Source of the DNA: an uncultured Clostridia bacterium
Lineage (GTDB): Bacteria; Bacillota; Clostridia; Oscillospirales; CAG-272
Reading direction: 5' to 3'
Assembly (NCBI GenBank): GCA_937884385.1
Contig: CALGCW010000092.1
Coordinates: 1 to 21,355 of the forward strand
DNA: 21,355 nucleotides
Every line of letters starts with the position of its first letter. Position 1 is the stretch's first letter. Position numbers and translations under genes: made by a program. The notes beneath the pieces are model-generated. The model ran no database searches and had not been told where the DNA came from. It saw only the letters and a program-made list of their open reading frames with translations. Shown here one piece after another: positions 1 to 8,428 of the stretch.

Positions 1-431
1 TAAATGTAACAGGTGTTCAGCAGGTAGCAGGTGTAGTTGGATGGCTTGAAAACAATACAACATCCATTGCAAAGAATTGCGTAAACTACGGTACTGTAAT
101 GGCAACCAGCTACCAGGTCGGCGGTATCGCAGGCTTTGCCAAGGGTACGCTTACTGATTGTGTAAACTTCGGTGACGTAACAAGTACAGCCAGCGGTTAT
201 GTTGGCGGTATTGGCGGCGCTGCAAAGGATGCAAAGGGTTCTCGTTCTAATTGCGTAAACTACGGTAATATTAGCGCAAAATCCTATATTGGCGGATGCT
301 TCGGACAGATTAATAAAACAACAACAGATTGTTACAGCTACGGAACTGTTAAGTTGGTTAGCGGTAGTGATGTTAACATTGGTGAAGTTGTAGGTAACGG
401 AGCATCATATTTGACATATACAGCAGAATAA
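1..431 (+). CDS. C-terminal end of a GLUG-repeat surface protein (5' partial)
   Basis: The reading frame is open from base 3 to the TAA at 429-431; its start lies upstream of the window. The visible 142 residues are a GLUG-type repeat array. Units of about 30 residues alternate a Cys-containing strand (NCVNYGTV, DCVNFGDV, NCVNYGNI, DCYSYGTV) with a Gly-rich turn (GVVGW, GGIAGF, GGIGGA, GGCFGQ). GLUG repeats are expected to fold as a right-handed beta-helix and occur in secreted adhesins and glycan-binding proteins. No catalytic motif is present in this part. The repeats closely match those at residues about 1120-1400 of the large lipoprotein at 3242-8290, in both protein and DNA, so the two genes are probably paralogues or share a recombined module. 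What precedes the array in this protein cannot be known from the window. Confidence 0.85.
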   Translation, partial: NVTGVQQVAGVVGWLENNTTSIAKNCVNYGTVMATSYQVGGIAGFAKGTLTDCVNFGDVTSTASGYVGGIGGAAKDAKGSRSNCVNYGNISAKSYIGGCFGQINKTTTDCYSYGTVKLVSGSDVNIGEVVGNGASYLTYTAE

Positions 432-447
432 TCCCTATTTAACAATT

Positions 448-474
448 GCAAGAAAGGGCTTTGCCCTTTCTTGC
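448..474 (+). terminator. Hairpin after the GLUG gene, probable terminator
   Basis: A perfect 12-bp inverted repeat (448-459 with 463-474, loop TTT) starts 17 bases after the stop codon at 431. The following tract (ACACTTTTC) is a poor U-run, so termination may be partial and some transcripts may read into the next lipoprotein gene. No convincing promoter is visible between this hairpin and the next start at 515. Confidence 0.6.
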
Positions 475-514
475 ACACTTTTCAAATTATAAGAAAAAAC
501 GAGGTAGACAATTT

Positions 515-3229
515 ATGAAAATGAGAATTGCTATTATATCGTTATTGTTGATTTTTTCTTGTTTTATGGTTTCTTGTGAATTTCCGTTTCCGATAGGGCC
601 CGGTCCCGAGCCTACCCCCGAGGTATCGGCAAACGAAAAAACTATTAACGTATATCTTATTGCGGGTCAGTCCAATGCCGTTGGTTATGGAATGGACTTG
701 GGCAACAGAGTTTCAGCCTCTGATCCCCGTTTTACAGAAGGCTTTGAGAACGTTTTGTATTACGGCGTTCAGGAGCGATGGAACGGCAAAAATTTAGATA
801 ACGGTTTTAAACCACTTACTCTTGGTATGGGTGTCGCATCCGACCGTTCGGGCGCGGAGATAGGTATTGCAAACATGGTAGCCAATAACGGCGAAATGAA
901 TGCGATCATAAAGTGCGCGTGGGGTGCAACACATCTTTACCCCGATACCAAGTACGAGGTATCGATAAAGCAGGGAACATGGACGTCTCCCACGTATATT
1001 AAGAACAACAACATCAATACGTCAGAGAATCCAATGATCGGCAATATGTATAACCGATTTGAGGACACGGTGACAGAGGCTCTTCAGCTTCTTGTTGAAG
1101 ACGGATATACTCCCGTTATAAAGGGTGTATGGTGGATGCAGGGCGAAGCGGAAATGTTTACGCTTGAAATGGCTTCTGCATACAGAGAATTGTTTGAGGC
1201 GCTTATTTTTGATACGAGAAATATGCTCAGCGAAGCAACGGGCTACGATTGCAGCAAGGTGCCCTTCGTTTGCGGTCTTCCTAAGTGGAATACCAAGAAC
1301 AGCGCGCCGCCTATGTACCAGGGAATGGTAAGAACTGCTATGTCCACGGTAGCGCAGGAGCTTGAAAACGTCGCTTGCATCGACTGTATGCCTCTCAATC
1401 AGCACGATGACTGGCATTTTGATGCCGAAGGTCAGCTTTATCTTGGTGAAAGCTTTATTTCCCGTCTTGAAAGCATCGAAGAAGAGAACAGCTCAGGCTT
1501 CGATGAAAATATCAGCATTAACAATGACATCAAGCTGTTGATCGATGAATGCGGAATGGAGTTCAGAGCCGATCTTACCAATTACAACAGTAAAAACGGC
1601 TATGAATACGGATTTATTGTCGTTCCCACAGCAGATCTTAATCAAAACAGCATAAACAGCGATTATATTGAAAAACTAAACAGGTTCTATATTGAACACG
1701 CTAACGTTCCCGCAGAGGTCGTTGTCGAAAAGGTAGACGATGTACATTCAGACATCTATTTAACTGCTAAGATCACCAACGTTCTCTATGAGGACCTCAA
1801 TACATCCTATACGGCTATTGCCTATATCAAGGATTCTTACGGTAATTACCTTTATTCTTCAAGATACGTTGCTGACAGCGTAGCGCGTCTTGCCAGCGAG
1901 GAATTGTATAAGGATACCGAGAACAGGGATGCTATTCAGAAGATCGTAAATGCAGGTATAAACTTCCTTAACGAAGTCCCCTTCGACGAACGCGAAAATG
2001 ATAACAGCCTTGAGCTCATAGTTGAAGAAGAGATCAATATCGGTCTTTCTGAATCAAAGCTTGGATATCCCTTGAACGTTGAAAAATCAGTTAGGGTTGA
2101 TTATTTCGTTAAGTATACGTCCAATGATACCAACGTGGTAACGGTTGACGAAAACGGAGTTCTCGTTGCAAAAGGCGAGGGAAGTACTACGGTGACCGTT
2201 GAGTGCGCAGGTAAGTCAAAGACTGTAAACGTGTCCGTTGGATTTTTGAGTAGCGGCGGAGTCGTTCTTGACGGTGAGATCGGCGAGAATGAATACGTTG
2301 GCGAGCTCATCAGTGCTAAAAACGATAACGTAAGTGCAGAATTTGCCGGAATGATAAAGGACGGCAAGCTTTACTTGTCATTTACTCTCGTTCACGGCGA
2401 GTGGAGTCCCCTTAACAATAGCTGGTGGCTCAACGATAATATTGAGTTCAAATTGAACAACGGTGCTTCCTACACGGTAGTCTTCTACGAGGGAGAGCCC
2501 ACTTATTCAAGCAATATCACGTCGGGTATGTCTAAGACCGTTGAGGTCGACGGCAAGTTAGTGACCGTGGTTGAGCTTTGCATTGAAAATGTTCCGAATG
2601 CTTGCCAGCTCAAGGTCGGTATGAACGGAACGAATTTCGGATGGCTCGGAGCTATCTGGAACGATAACGTATGCTACGCTTACGTCACAGAGGAAGGCAT
2701 CATTATCGGTAAGCCCGTAAATATGGGCAACGGTATAATTCTTGACGGCTCCTTCGACGAGAGCGTTTATACCGAAAGCGTTAAGAATAACGTTATCAAT
2801 GCAAACGGCAACGGCGCAGACATCAATATGATCGGTACGTTGACCGATGGCGGCATACTGTTCGGTATTACTATCGATCATACAAAGCCTGTTAACACGT
2901 CCACTAACGGATCGGGTAACTGGTTTACCTTTATGAACGTTGAGTTCAGAATCAGCGGAAATGACACTCAGTTTATGTTCTTTGCGCAGAATCAGGCATT
3001 CAACGGAAATATGTTCTCGTATTGCAAGACAGTTGAAAGAGACGGCGGGTACACCTCTACACTCGAAATATTCATTCCGTACGAGGCACTCGGAGTAAGC
3101 AATACGGTTGAAAGCATTGACTTTACGGCACGCGGATGGTTCGAAAGCGGATGGTGCGACCTGCTCAACAGCAGTTGGGATGCAACACATAAGATTACGG
3201 CAGACGGATTGACCGTAATCACACGATAA
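515..3229 (+). CDS. SASA/SGNH-type carbohydrate esterase lipoprotein with Big_2 and CBM9-like modules
   Basis: A 904-residue predicted surface lipoprotein. The ATG at 515 is chosen because a GAGGT ribosome site (501-505) precedes it and a lipoprotein signal follows at once (lipobox VSC, Cys21). An in-frame TTG at 446 lies inside the upstream terminator hairpin. Residues about 44-320 match the sialate O-acetylesterase-like SGNH family: the nucleophile block AGQSNA (Ser53), WMQGEAE (208-213), and a terminal D-x-x-H (Asp298, His301). Residues about 350-510 form a module I do not recognise. About 522-578 is a Big_2 Ig-like domain (VVTVDENGVLVAKGEGSTTV). Two CBM9-like beta-sandwich modules follow (about 580-722 and 739-904), each opening with (I/V)-L-D-G. 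The likely role is removing acetyl or related esters from glycans at the cell surface; the substrate is unknown. It is probably co-transcribed with the next gene, 12 bases downstream. Confidence 0.8.
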   Translation: MKMRIAIISLLLIFSCFMVSCEFPFPIGPGPEPTPEVSANEKTINVYLIAGQSNAVGYGMDLGNRVSASDPRFTEGFENVLYYGVQERWNGKNLDNGFKPLTLGMGVASDRSGAEIGIANMVANNGEMNAIIKCAWGATHLYPDTKYEVSIKQGTWTSPTYIKNNNINTSENPMIGNMYNRFEDTVTEALQLLVEDGYTPVIKGVWWMQGEAEMFTLEMASAYRELFEALIFDTRNMLSEATGYDCSKVPFVCGLPKWNTKNSAPPMYQGMVRTAMSTVAQELENVACIDCMPLNQHDDWHFDAEGQLYLGESFISRLESIEEENSSGFDENISINNDIKLLIDECGMEFRADLTNYNSKNGYEYGFIVVPTADLNQNSINSDYIEKLNRFYIEHANVPAEVVVEKVDDVHSDIYLTAKITNVLYEDLNTSYTAIAYIKDSYGNYLYSSRYVADSVARLASEELYKDTENRDAIQKIVNAGINFLNEVPFDERENDNSLELIVEEEINIGLSESKLGYPLNVEKSVRVDYFVKYTSNDTNVVTVDENGVLVAKGEGSTTVTVECAGKSKTVNVSVGFLSSGGVVLDGEIGENEYVGELISAKNDNVSAEFAGMIKDGKLYLSFTLVHGEWSPLNNSWWLNDNIEFKLNNGASYTVVFYEGEPTYSSNITSGMSKTVEVDGKLVTVVELCIENVPNACQLKVGMNGTNFGWLGAIWNDNVCYAYVTEEGIIIGKPVNMGNGIILDGSFDESVYTESVKNNVINANGNGADINMIGTLTDGGILFGITIDHTKPVNTSTNGSGNWFTFMNVEFRISGNDTQFMFFAQNQAFNGNMFSYCKTVERDGGYTSTLEIFIPYEALGVSNTVESIDFTARGWFESGWCDLLNSSWDATHKITADGLTVITR

Positions 3230-3241
3230 GAGGTAACCTTT

Positions 3242-6200
3242 ATGAAAAACAGATTATTAATATTTTTATTAGTCATTCTTGTTTCACTTCTTTGCTCGTG
3301 CGATATGTTCCACACCCATCAGTTCGGTAGTGAATATATGATGGATGAAACTCACCATTGGCACGAGTGTGAGTGCGGCGAAAAGGGTGACTATGCAGAG
3401 CACAAATGGAATGCGGGCGCTGTTACGGTAAAACCTACCGTTGAAAGCGAGGGCGTAAGAACCTATACCTGCACAGTATGCTTGTGCAAAAAGAATGAAG
3501 AGATCCCCAAATTAGATCCCGGACATATTCACAACTACAATGTTCTTAAGAATGATGAGAATTCTCACTGGTATGAATGTGAATGTGGCGAAGCGCAAGA
3601 AGCTGAGGCTCACAAATGGGATGCAGGTAAGGTGACTGTACATCCCACTGTCGACAGTGAGGGTGTAAGGACCTATACCTGTGAGATCTGCGATCGCGAA
3701 AGGACAGAGTCTATTGAAAAGGTAGACCCTGACCACACTCACGTTTACGATATCAAGCAAAGCAACGAGCATTCTCACTGGTATGAGTGCAAGTGCGGTT
3801 CAAAGGAGTCTATGTCCTCACATAAGTGGGACGAAGGTGTAATAACCACTCCTGCGGGTGATATAGAAACGGGTATCAGGACCTTTACCTGTGCTGCTTG
3901 CGGACGTAAGTCCACTCAGTTGATCGCAAGCGAGACTGCAAACGGCTTGTCTTTCTTGCAATCAACGCACTACAGAATGTCCGAAAAGCTCCCCAAGACT
4001 CCCTTGACTCTTGAGGCGGAAATATATGTTCCCAAATCTGTCACGGGAAGAGCAGGTGCAATTTTTGGAAACTACATCGGAATCAGAGAAGACTGGCTCC
4101 TTGAGATTTATGAGAACGGTGTTCCGAGATTCTATTATTCTGACGCCGCAGGCAATGTCAGAGACTACAAGTTCACAGAAGTTGACGTAAGAACCGGCGA
4201 TTGGGTACACATTGCTCTTACGTTTGATTATGAAAACAAGAAGATCTCCTTCTATATGAACGGAGAGCTCGCGCAGACGATCACCTGCGAAGCGGATCTT
4301 GCAGATGATGTTACAAGATATCAGTTCGTTGTCGGCGGCGATAACAGATCAAATAACGGTATCTATTTTAAGGGTAAGATCGCATCCGTTGCCGCTTATT
4401 CCGACGTGAGGACCGCTGAAGAGCTCGCAAGCTCTGCTCAGAACGGCATCAACCTTTATGCAGACGATCTTCTCGTAGCTTATTTGCTTAACGAGAATAG
4501 CGCGGGCAAGGATATTGAGGACCTCTCGGGTAACGGCTTGAATATTCCTAAGGAATGGCTTGACAGCCACGAGCCTACTCTCGACTATGCTTATTCCTTT
4601 GCAGTAATAGGGGATACACAGTGGATGTCCAAATATACTACCGAAAAGATGGAAGGTATATATGATTGGCTCATCGCAAATAAGGATTCAAAGAAGATCG
4701 CCCACGTATTCGGTCTGGGTGATATAACCGAGGATTGGAATACTGCAAATAAAGAGCAGGAGTGGATAAAGGCACATCAATATATATCCAAGCTCAACGG
4801 TATAATTCCTTACTCATTGATTCGCGGTAACCATGACGAATCAAAATATTTCCTTAAATATTTTGCAAATGAAGCATATATGAGTCAGTTTAACGGCTTT
4901 ATTGCTGAGGGAGATATCAGAAACTCCTATAAGCTATTTACTGTTGGCTCGACAGATTATTTGTTCTTGACCTTGGATTTTGGCGCTGGTGACGAAATGC
5001 TTGCCTGGGCTAACGAGGTCGTTCTTGCTCATCCAAACCATAGAGTTATCGTAACTACTCACGGTTATCAGGGCTTCGACGGTGGACATTTGAATTATGA
5101 TAATACACCCTCAAGTGGCGGTACATCATCTGCAAATGACGTTGACACAAGCGTTGGTGATAATAATGGAAGAGGATATAATAACGGTCAGCAGATCTGG
5201 GAAAAGTTCGTTTCTCAGCATCCCAATATTTTCCTTGTAATGAGTGGTCATACACCGTTTGAGGATATTATACTCCTTCAGACTAAGGGCGTTCACGGAA
5301 ACGTAGTTAACCAGATGGTTATCGACGCTCAGTGGATGGACCCTCAGAAGGGTGGTATGGGTATGGTTTGCATGCTTTACTTCTCTGAAGACGGCAGTAA
5401 GATGGAGGTAGAGTGGCTCTCAACCGATACGGGTAAATACTACAAGGAGATGAATCAGTTCGTACTTGATCTTGATGAATCCTTGAATGCTCCCGCACAT
5501 GAGTTCTATGATTCTTATAATGATACTTATCACTATAAGGAATGCGAATGCGGATATATGCATAGCGAAGAGCCCCACGTATTTGACGGCGGCGTTCTCA
5601 ATGACGAAGGATTTATGGTCTATACCTGCGAATGCGGATATCAGAGAGAAACATCTGCTACGAACGATCCCATTGCGCTCGAGCTGCAGGCTATTCTTGA
5701 ATATTTTTATAACAGAGGAGCTTATTTCAAGGATGTTGTAATAAATTCGACCTCTGTGACGACCTTCTACAAGGAAGATGAATTTTGGACATCGGATGCA
5801 GCAGACAGAACGCCTATCGAAGGTCATCTTACACTTCACGATCTTGTGATGGGTAAGTACGGCGATATCAGACTTGACCTTGGATGGAACTGCTATAACG
5901 GCGTTTACTCATCCGTTAACGAAAGCACCGTAAAGGGTGTAAGTATGTTCGTGATGGATACGGACGCAAGTGAGGCAACTAAGGCTACGGTAGAGAAGAA
6001 CGGTTCACATCTTATCATCAAGCTCCTAAAGGACGACAGTGTACTTGCCGAAGCAACGGTAGGTATGTATGCGATCACCACTCTCGTCACACACGGCGGT
6101 GAAGCTCTTGGCACTTTGTATACCAAAACTGCTTCTGACGGACTTTGCACGATCATTACTCCCGAGTTCAGCGGTTATGTGGCAGAATACGATAAGATCA

Positions 6201-8290
6201 TATTGGATTCTAAGCACAGCGCGCTTGATAAGATAGTTTACTATTCAACTATAGTCGCTTGGGACGGAACGTCCGTAAGCTCAGGCTTGCAGGGCTCCGG
6301 TACTAAGGAAGATCCCTTCCTTGTACAAAGCGGCGCAGACCTCGCATATATTGCGCAGGTAGTTAATAATGCTGCCGCACAGACACCCAACTTCTCAGGC
6401 AAATACTTCAAGTTAACTCAGAGTATAGACCTTAACGGTCACGATCTCTATATCGGATCATATCCCGGATGGAGTACTAGAAAGGGCTTCTACGGATTCT
6501 TTGACGGAAATCATTGCACCGTAAGAGGCTTGAACTCTACAAACTCATTGTTTGGTACTATAGAGGGCGGATATCTTATCAACCTCAGCGTTTACGGTAA
6601 GGTAAACGGTAATACGACGGTGGGTGGTATCGTAGGATATGTTGCAAACGGCGGAAAGCTTGAAAATCTTACCAGTTATGTAACGGTAACGGGTACAAGC
6701 ACGCTCGGCGGTATCGCTGGTAATGCAGAAAATCAGGCTTCAACTGTCATCAACTGTGTAAACTACGGTAACGTAACGGGCAGCAGCTACATCATCGGCG
6801 GTATTGCCGGCTCCGGTGGACACGATATCATTAATTGTGTGAACTTCGGTAACGTGACGAGTACGGGCAATGACGTAGTAGGCGGTATTGCAGGTACGAC
6901 CAAGGATACGGGCTCTATCACGAACTGCTATAACTACGGAACGGTTAACGCACGCGGTAAATCTGGCGGTATCGTCGGTCAGCTCATCAAGCCCGTTGTA
7001 GGCTGTATAAACTACGGCGATGTAAACGGTACGTGGGCTCTTGGCGGTATTGCTGGATACGTTGAAAAAGGAGCCGCTTCCATTACCGATTGCGTAAATA
7101 ACGGTAATATTACCGGTGCTACAACAGGAAACGGCGGTATCCTTGGCTTGTCAGAAGCGGCTGCGAAGGTGACGATCACCAACTGTGTAAATAACGGTAA
7201 TCTTCAGTGCGGCTGGGGCTGCGGCGGTATCGTAGGCGATACGTACGGCACAGTTACAAACTGCGTTAATAACGGCACGGTAAGCGCACCCGGTGACCTT
7301 GGCGGTATAGTTGGTAAGACTCACGGTGAGGTTTCAGGCTGTGTAAACAATGGTAAAGTTATTGGAACGAGCGTTAACGTCGGCGGTATTGTCGGACATC
7401 TTCACAGCATCGCTTATCTCAATGTTATCAATGCGACTAATGAGAACAATGGAGAAGTAAGCGCTCCCGATCCTAAAAATATCATAGGCGTGACCGATGG
7501 TGAAGTATCGGCAAGCGACGATATTAAGGGCATCAACCACCGCGGATGGTACGAGGCTCCCGAAAACACGTTGTCTGCATACAGAGAATCTCACAAGCAC
7601 GGCTTTACATTTGTTGAATGCGACGTTCAGTTTACAAAGGACGGCATAGCAGTATTGCTTCACGATGATACGATAGACCGTACATCTAACGGCAGCGGTT
7701 CAGTCAGCCAGATGACTTTTGAGGAGCTCTTGGCATTTGACTTTTCATATGACGACAATGATAAAGAGCACGATTTCAGCGCATACAGAGGAGAGAAGAT
7801 CCCCACGTTCGTTGATTTCATTGCATTGTGCAAGGAATTGGGACTTCATCCTTATATCGAGATCAAGGGAACGATTACTGATGCACAGGCACAGCAGTTA
7901 GTTAAGATAGTATCCGATGCTGATATGCTTGATAACGCTTCTTGGTTGAGCTTTTCAGGCGATGCTCTTGCTAAAATCGTTAAATACTGCGATACTGCAA
8001 GAATCGTTTGGGTAATGACTGATACTAACGCTTCAAAGATTGAGGCAAACAACATTCCTTTTGCAAAGGAGAATCTGATGACCGGCAAAAACGAAGTTGT
8101 TTTCGATCTTTGGCACTCACTTGCAAAGCAGGATGTTTGTGACCTTTTGAAGGCAAACGACATTCCTCTTGAGGTATGGACAGTGAATGATGTCAATACG
8201 ATAATCTCACTCAATCCTTACGTTAGCGGTGTTACGAGCGATATGTATAACGCAACTCAAGTTATAGCAGACGTAAAATCAGCTAACTGA
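3242..8290 (+). CDS. Giant lipoprotein: Cys/His repeats, LamG, metallophosphoesterase, GLUG array, GDPD
   Basis: A 1682-residue predicted lipoprotein (signal ending LLCSC, Cys20); AAGAGG at 3228-3233 overlaps the previous stop. Order: three Cys/His-rich repeats of about 70 residues (from His24, His95, His165) with HW-x-EC-x-CG cores; LamG/concanavalin-like domain (about 232-415); calcineurin-type metallophosphoesterase (about 450-735) with GDTQ (457-460), GLGDITED (491-498), RGNHD (528-532), TTHG (His607) and SGHT (His670); a fourth, degenerate Cys/His repeat (about 750-808); an unrecognised stretch; a GLUG region with its usual lead-in (GSGTKEDPF, IDLNG, FDGNHCTVRGL) and ten GGI(A/V/L)G turns (about 1015-1415); then GDPD (about 1430-1682) with HRG (1433-1435), PENT, Glu1459, Asp1461, His1474 and ExK (Glu1540, Lys1542). 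Both phosphoesterase active sites look intact. Presumed role: cleaving phosphodiesters and phosphomonoesters of a surface-bound substrate. Substrate and pairing of the two activities are inference. Confidence 0.85.
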   Translation: MKNRLLIFLLVILVSLLCSCDMFHTHQFGSEYMMDETHHWHECECGEKGDYAEHKWNAGAVTVKPTVESEGVRTYTCTVCLCKKNEEIPKLDPGHIHNYNVLKNDENSHWYECECGEAQEAEAHKWDAGKVTVHPTVDSEGVRTYTCEICDRERTESIEKVDPDHTHVYDIKQSNEHSHWYECKCGSKESMSSHKWDEGVITTPAGDIETGIRTFTCAACGRKSTQLIASETANGLSFLQSTHYRMSEKLPKTPLTLEAEIYVPKSVTGRAGAIFGNYIGIREDWLLEIYENGVPRFYYSDAAGNVRDYKFTEVDVRTGDWVHIALTFDYENKKISFYMNGELAQTITCEADLADDVTRYQFVVGGDNRSNNGIYFKGKIASVAAYSDVRTAEELASSAQNGINLYADDLLVAYLLNENSAGKDIEDLSGNGLNIPKEWLDSHEPTLDYAYSFAVIGDTQWMSKYTTEKMEGIYDWLIANKDSKKIAHVFGLGDITEDWNTANKEQEWIKAHQYISKLNGIIPYSLIRGNHDESKYFLKYFANEAYMSQFNGFIAEGDIRNSYKLFTVGSTDYLFLTLDFGAGDEMLAWANEVVLAHPNHRVIVTTHGYQGFDGGHLNYDNTPSSGGTSSANDVDTSVGDNNGRGYNNGQQIWEKFVSQHPNIFLVMSGHTPFEDIILLQTKGVHGNVVNQMVIDAQWMDPQKGGMGMVCMLYFSEDGSKMEVEWLSTDTGKYYKEMNQFVLDLDESLNAPAHEFYDSYNDTYHYKECECGYMHSEEPHVFDGGVLNDEGFMVYTCECGYQRETSATNDPIALELQAILEYFYNRGAYFKDVVINSTSVTTFYKEDEFWTSDAADRTPIEGHLTLHDLVMGKYGDIRLDLGWNCYNGVYSSVNESTVKGVSMFVMDTDASEATKATVEKNGSHLIIKLLKDDSVLAEATVGMYAITTLVTHGGEALGTLYTKTASDGLCTIITPEFSGYVAEYDKIILDSKHSALDKIVYYSTIVAWDGTSVSSGLQGSGTKEDPFLVQSGADLAYIAQVVNNAAAQTPNFSGKYFKLTQSIDLNGHDLYIGSYPGWSTRKGFYGFFDGNHCTVRGLNSTNSLFGTIEGGYLINLSVYGKVNGNTTVGGIVGYVANGGKLENLTSYVTVTGTSTLGGIAGNAENQASTVINCVNYGNVTGSSYIIGGIAGSGGHDIINCVNFGNVTSTGNDVVGGIAGTTKDTGSITNCYNYGTVNARGKSGGIVGQLIKPVVGCINYGDVNGTWALGGIAGYVEKGAASITDCVNNGNITGATTGNGGILGLSEAAAKVTITNCVNNGNLQCGWGCGGIVGDTYGTVTNCVNNGTVSAPGDLGGIVGKTHGEVSGCVNNGKVIGTSVNVGGIVGHLHSIAYLNVINATNENNGEVSAPDPKNIIGVTDGEVSASDDIKGINHRGWYEAPENTLSAYRESHKHGFTFVECDVQFTKDGIAVLLHDDTIDRTSNGSGSVSQMTFEELLAFDFSYDDNDKEHDFSAYRGEKIPTFVDFIALCKELGLHPYIEIKGTITDAQAQQLVKIVSDADMLDNASWLSFSGDALAKIVKYCDTARIVWVMTDTNASKIEANNIPFAKENLMTGKNEVVFDLWHSLAKQDVCDLLKANDIPLEVWTVNDVNTIISLNPYVSGVTSDMYNATQVIADVKSAN
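6610..7480 (+). repeat. GLUG repeat array (protein-level tandem repeat)
   Basis: Ten diverged units of roughly 80-100 bases encode alternating GGI(A/V/L)G turns and NC(V/I)N(Y/N/F)G(N/T)V strands inside the giant lipoprotein. At the DNA level, GGCGGTAT recurs at most turns and TGTAAAC or TGCGTTAA-like stretches at the Cys strands. The repeat is coding and stays in frame throughout. It matches the array in the partial gene at 1-431. Confidence 0.85.
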
Positions 8291-8310
8291 CGGCTAATAA
8301 GTATAAAACA

Positions 8311-8342
8311 CTCCCGGAATGCACCTCGGTGCATTCCGGGAG
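8311..8342 (+). terminator. Strong terminator closing the surface-lipoprotein block
   Basis: A perfect 14-bp GC-rich stem (8311-8324 with 8329-8342) with a CTCG tetraloop starts 20 bases after the stop at 8290. It is followed by AAAAACGGGTA and then a run of T at 8353-8360. The offset of the T-run is a little unusual for an intrinsic terminator, but the stem is very stable and sits at the end of the transcription unit. Confidence 0.75.
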
Positions 8343-8428
8343 AAAAACGGGTATTTTTTTCGTATTAAAATATATTTGCAAAAAAATATACTTTACTATG
8401 AAAAAAATCTTGCAAAGGAGATTGCAAT

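Noticed and set aside
446..514. TTG-initiated extension of the esterase lipoprotein
   Set aside because: The TTG lies inside the terminator hairpin, lacks a ribosome site, and would bury the lipoprotein signal peptide; the ATG at 515 has a GAGGT site and begins the signal.
2558..3190. 210-codon open frame on the minus strand opposite the esterase lipoprotein
   Set aside because: It lies fully antisense to a gene with recognisable domains and shows no motifs or ribosome site.
6610..7480. Non-coding tandem repeat or CRISPR
   Set aside because: The repeats are diverged, in frame and encode a regular GLUG protein motif.
8364..8399. Promoter before the GH2 gene
   Set aside because: TTGCAA (8376-8381), TATACT (8387-8392) and TACTAT (8394-8399) are present in AT-rich DNA, but no pair has acceptable spacing, so no site is called although a promoter is expected here.
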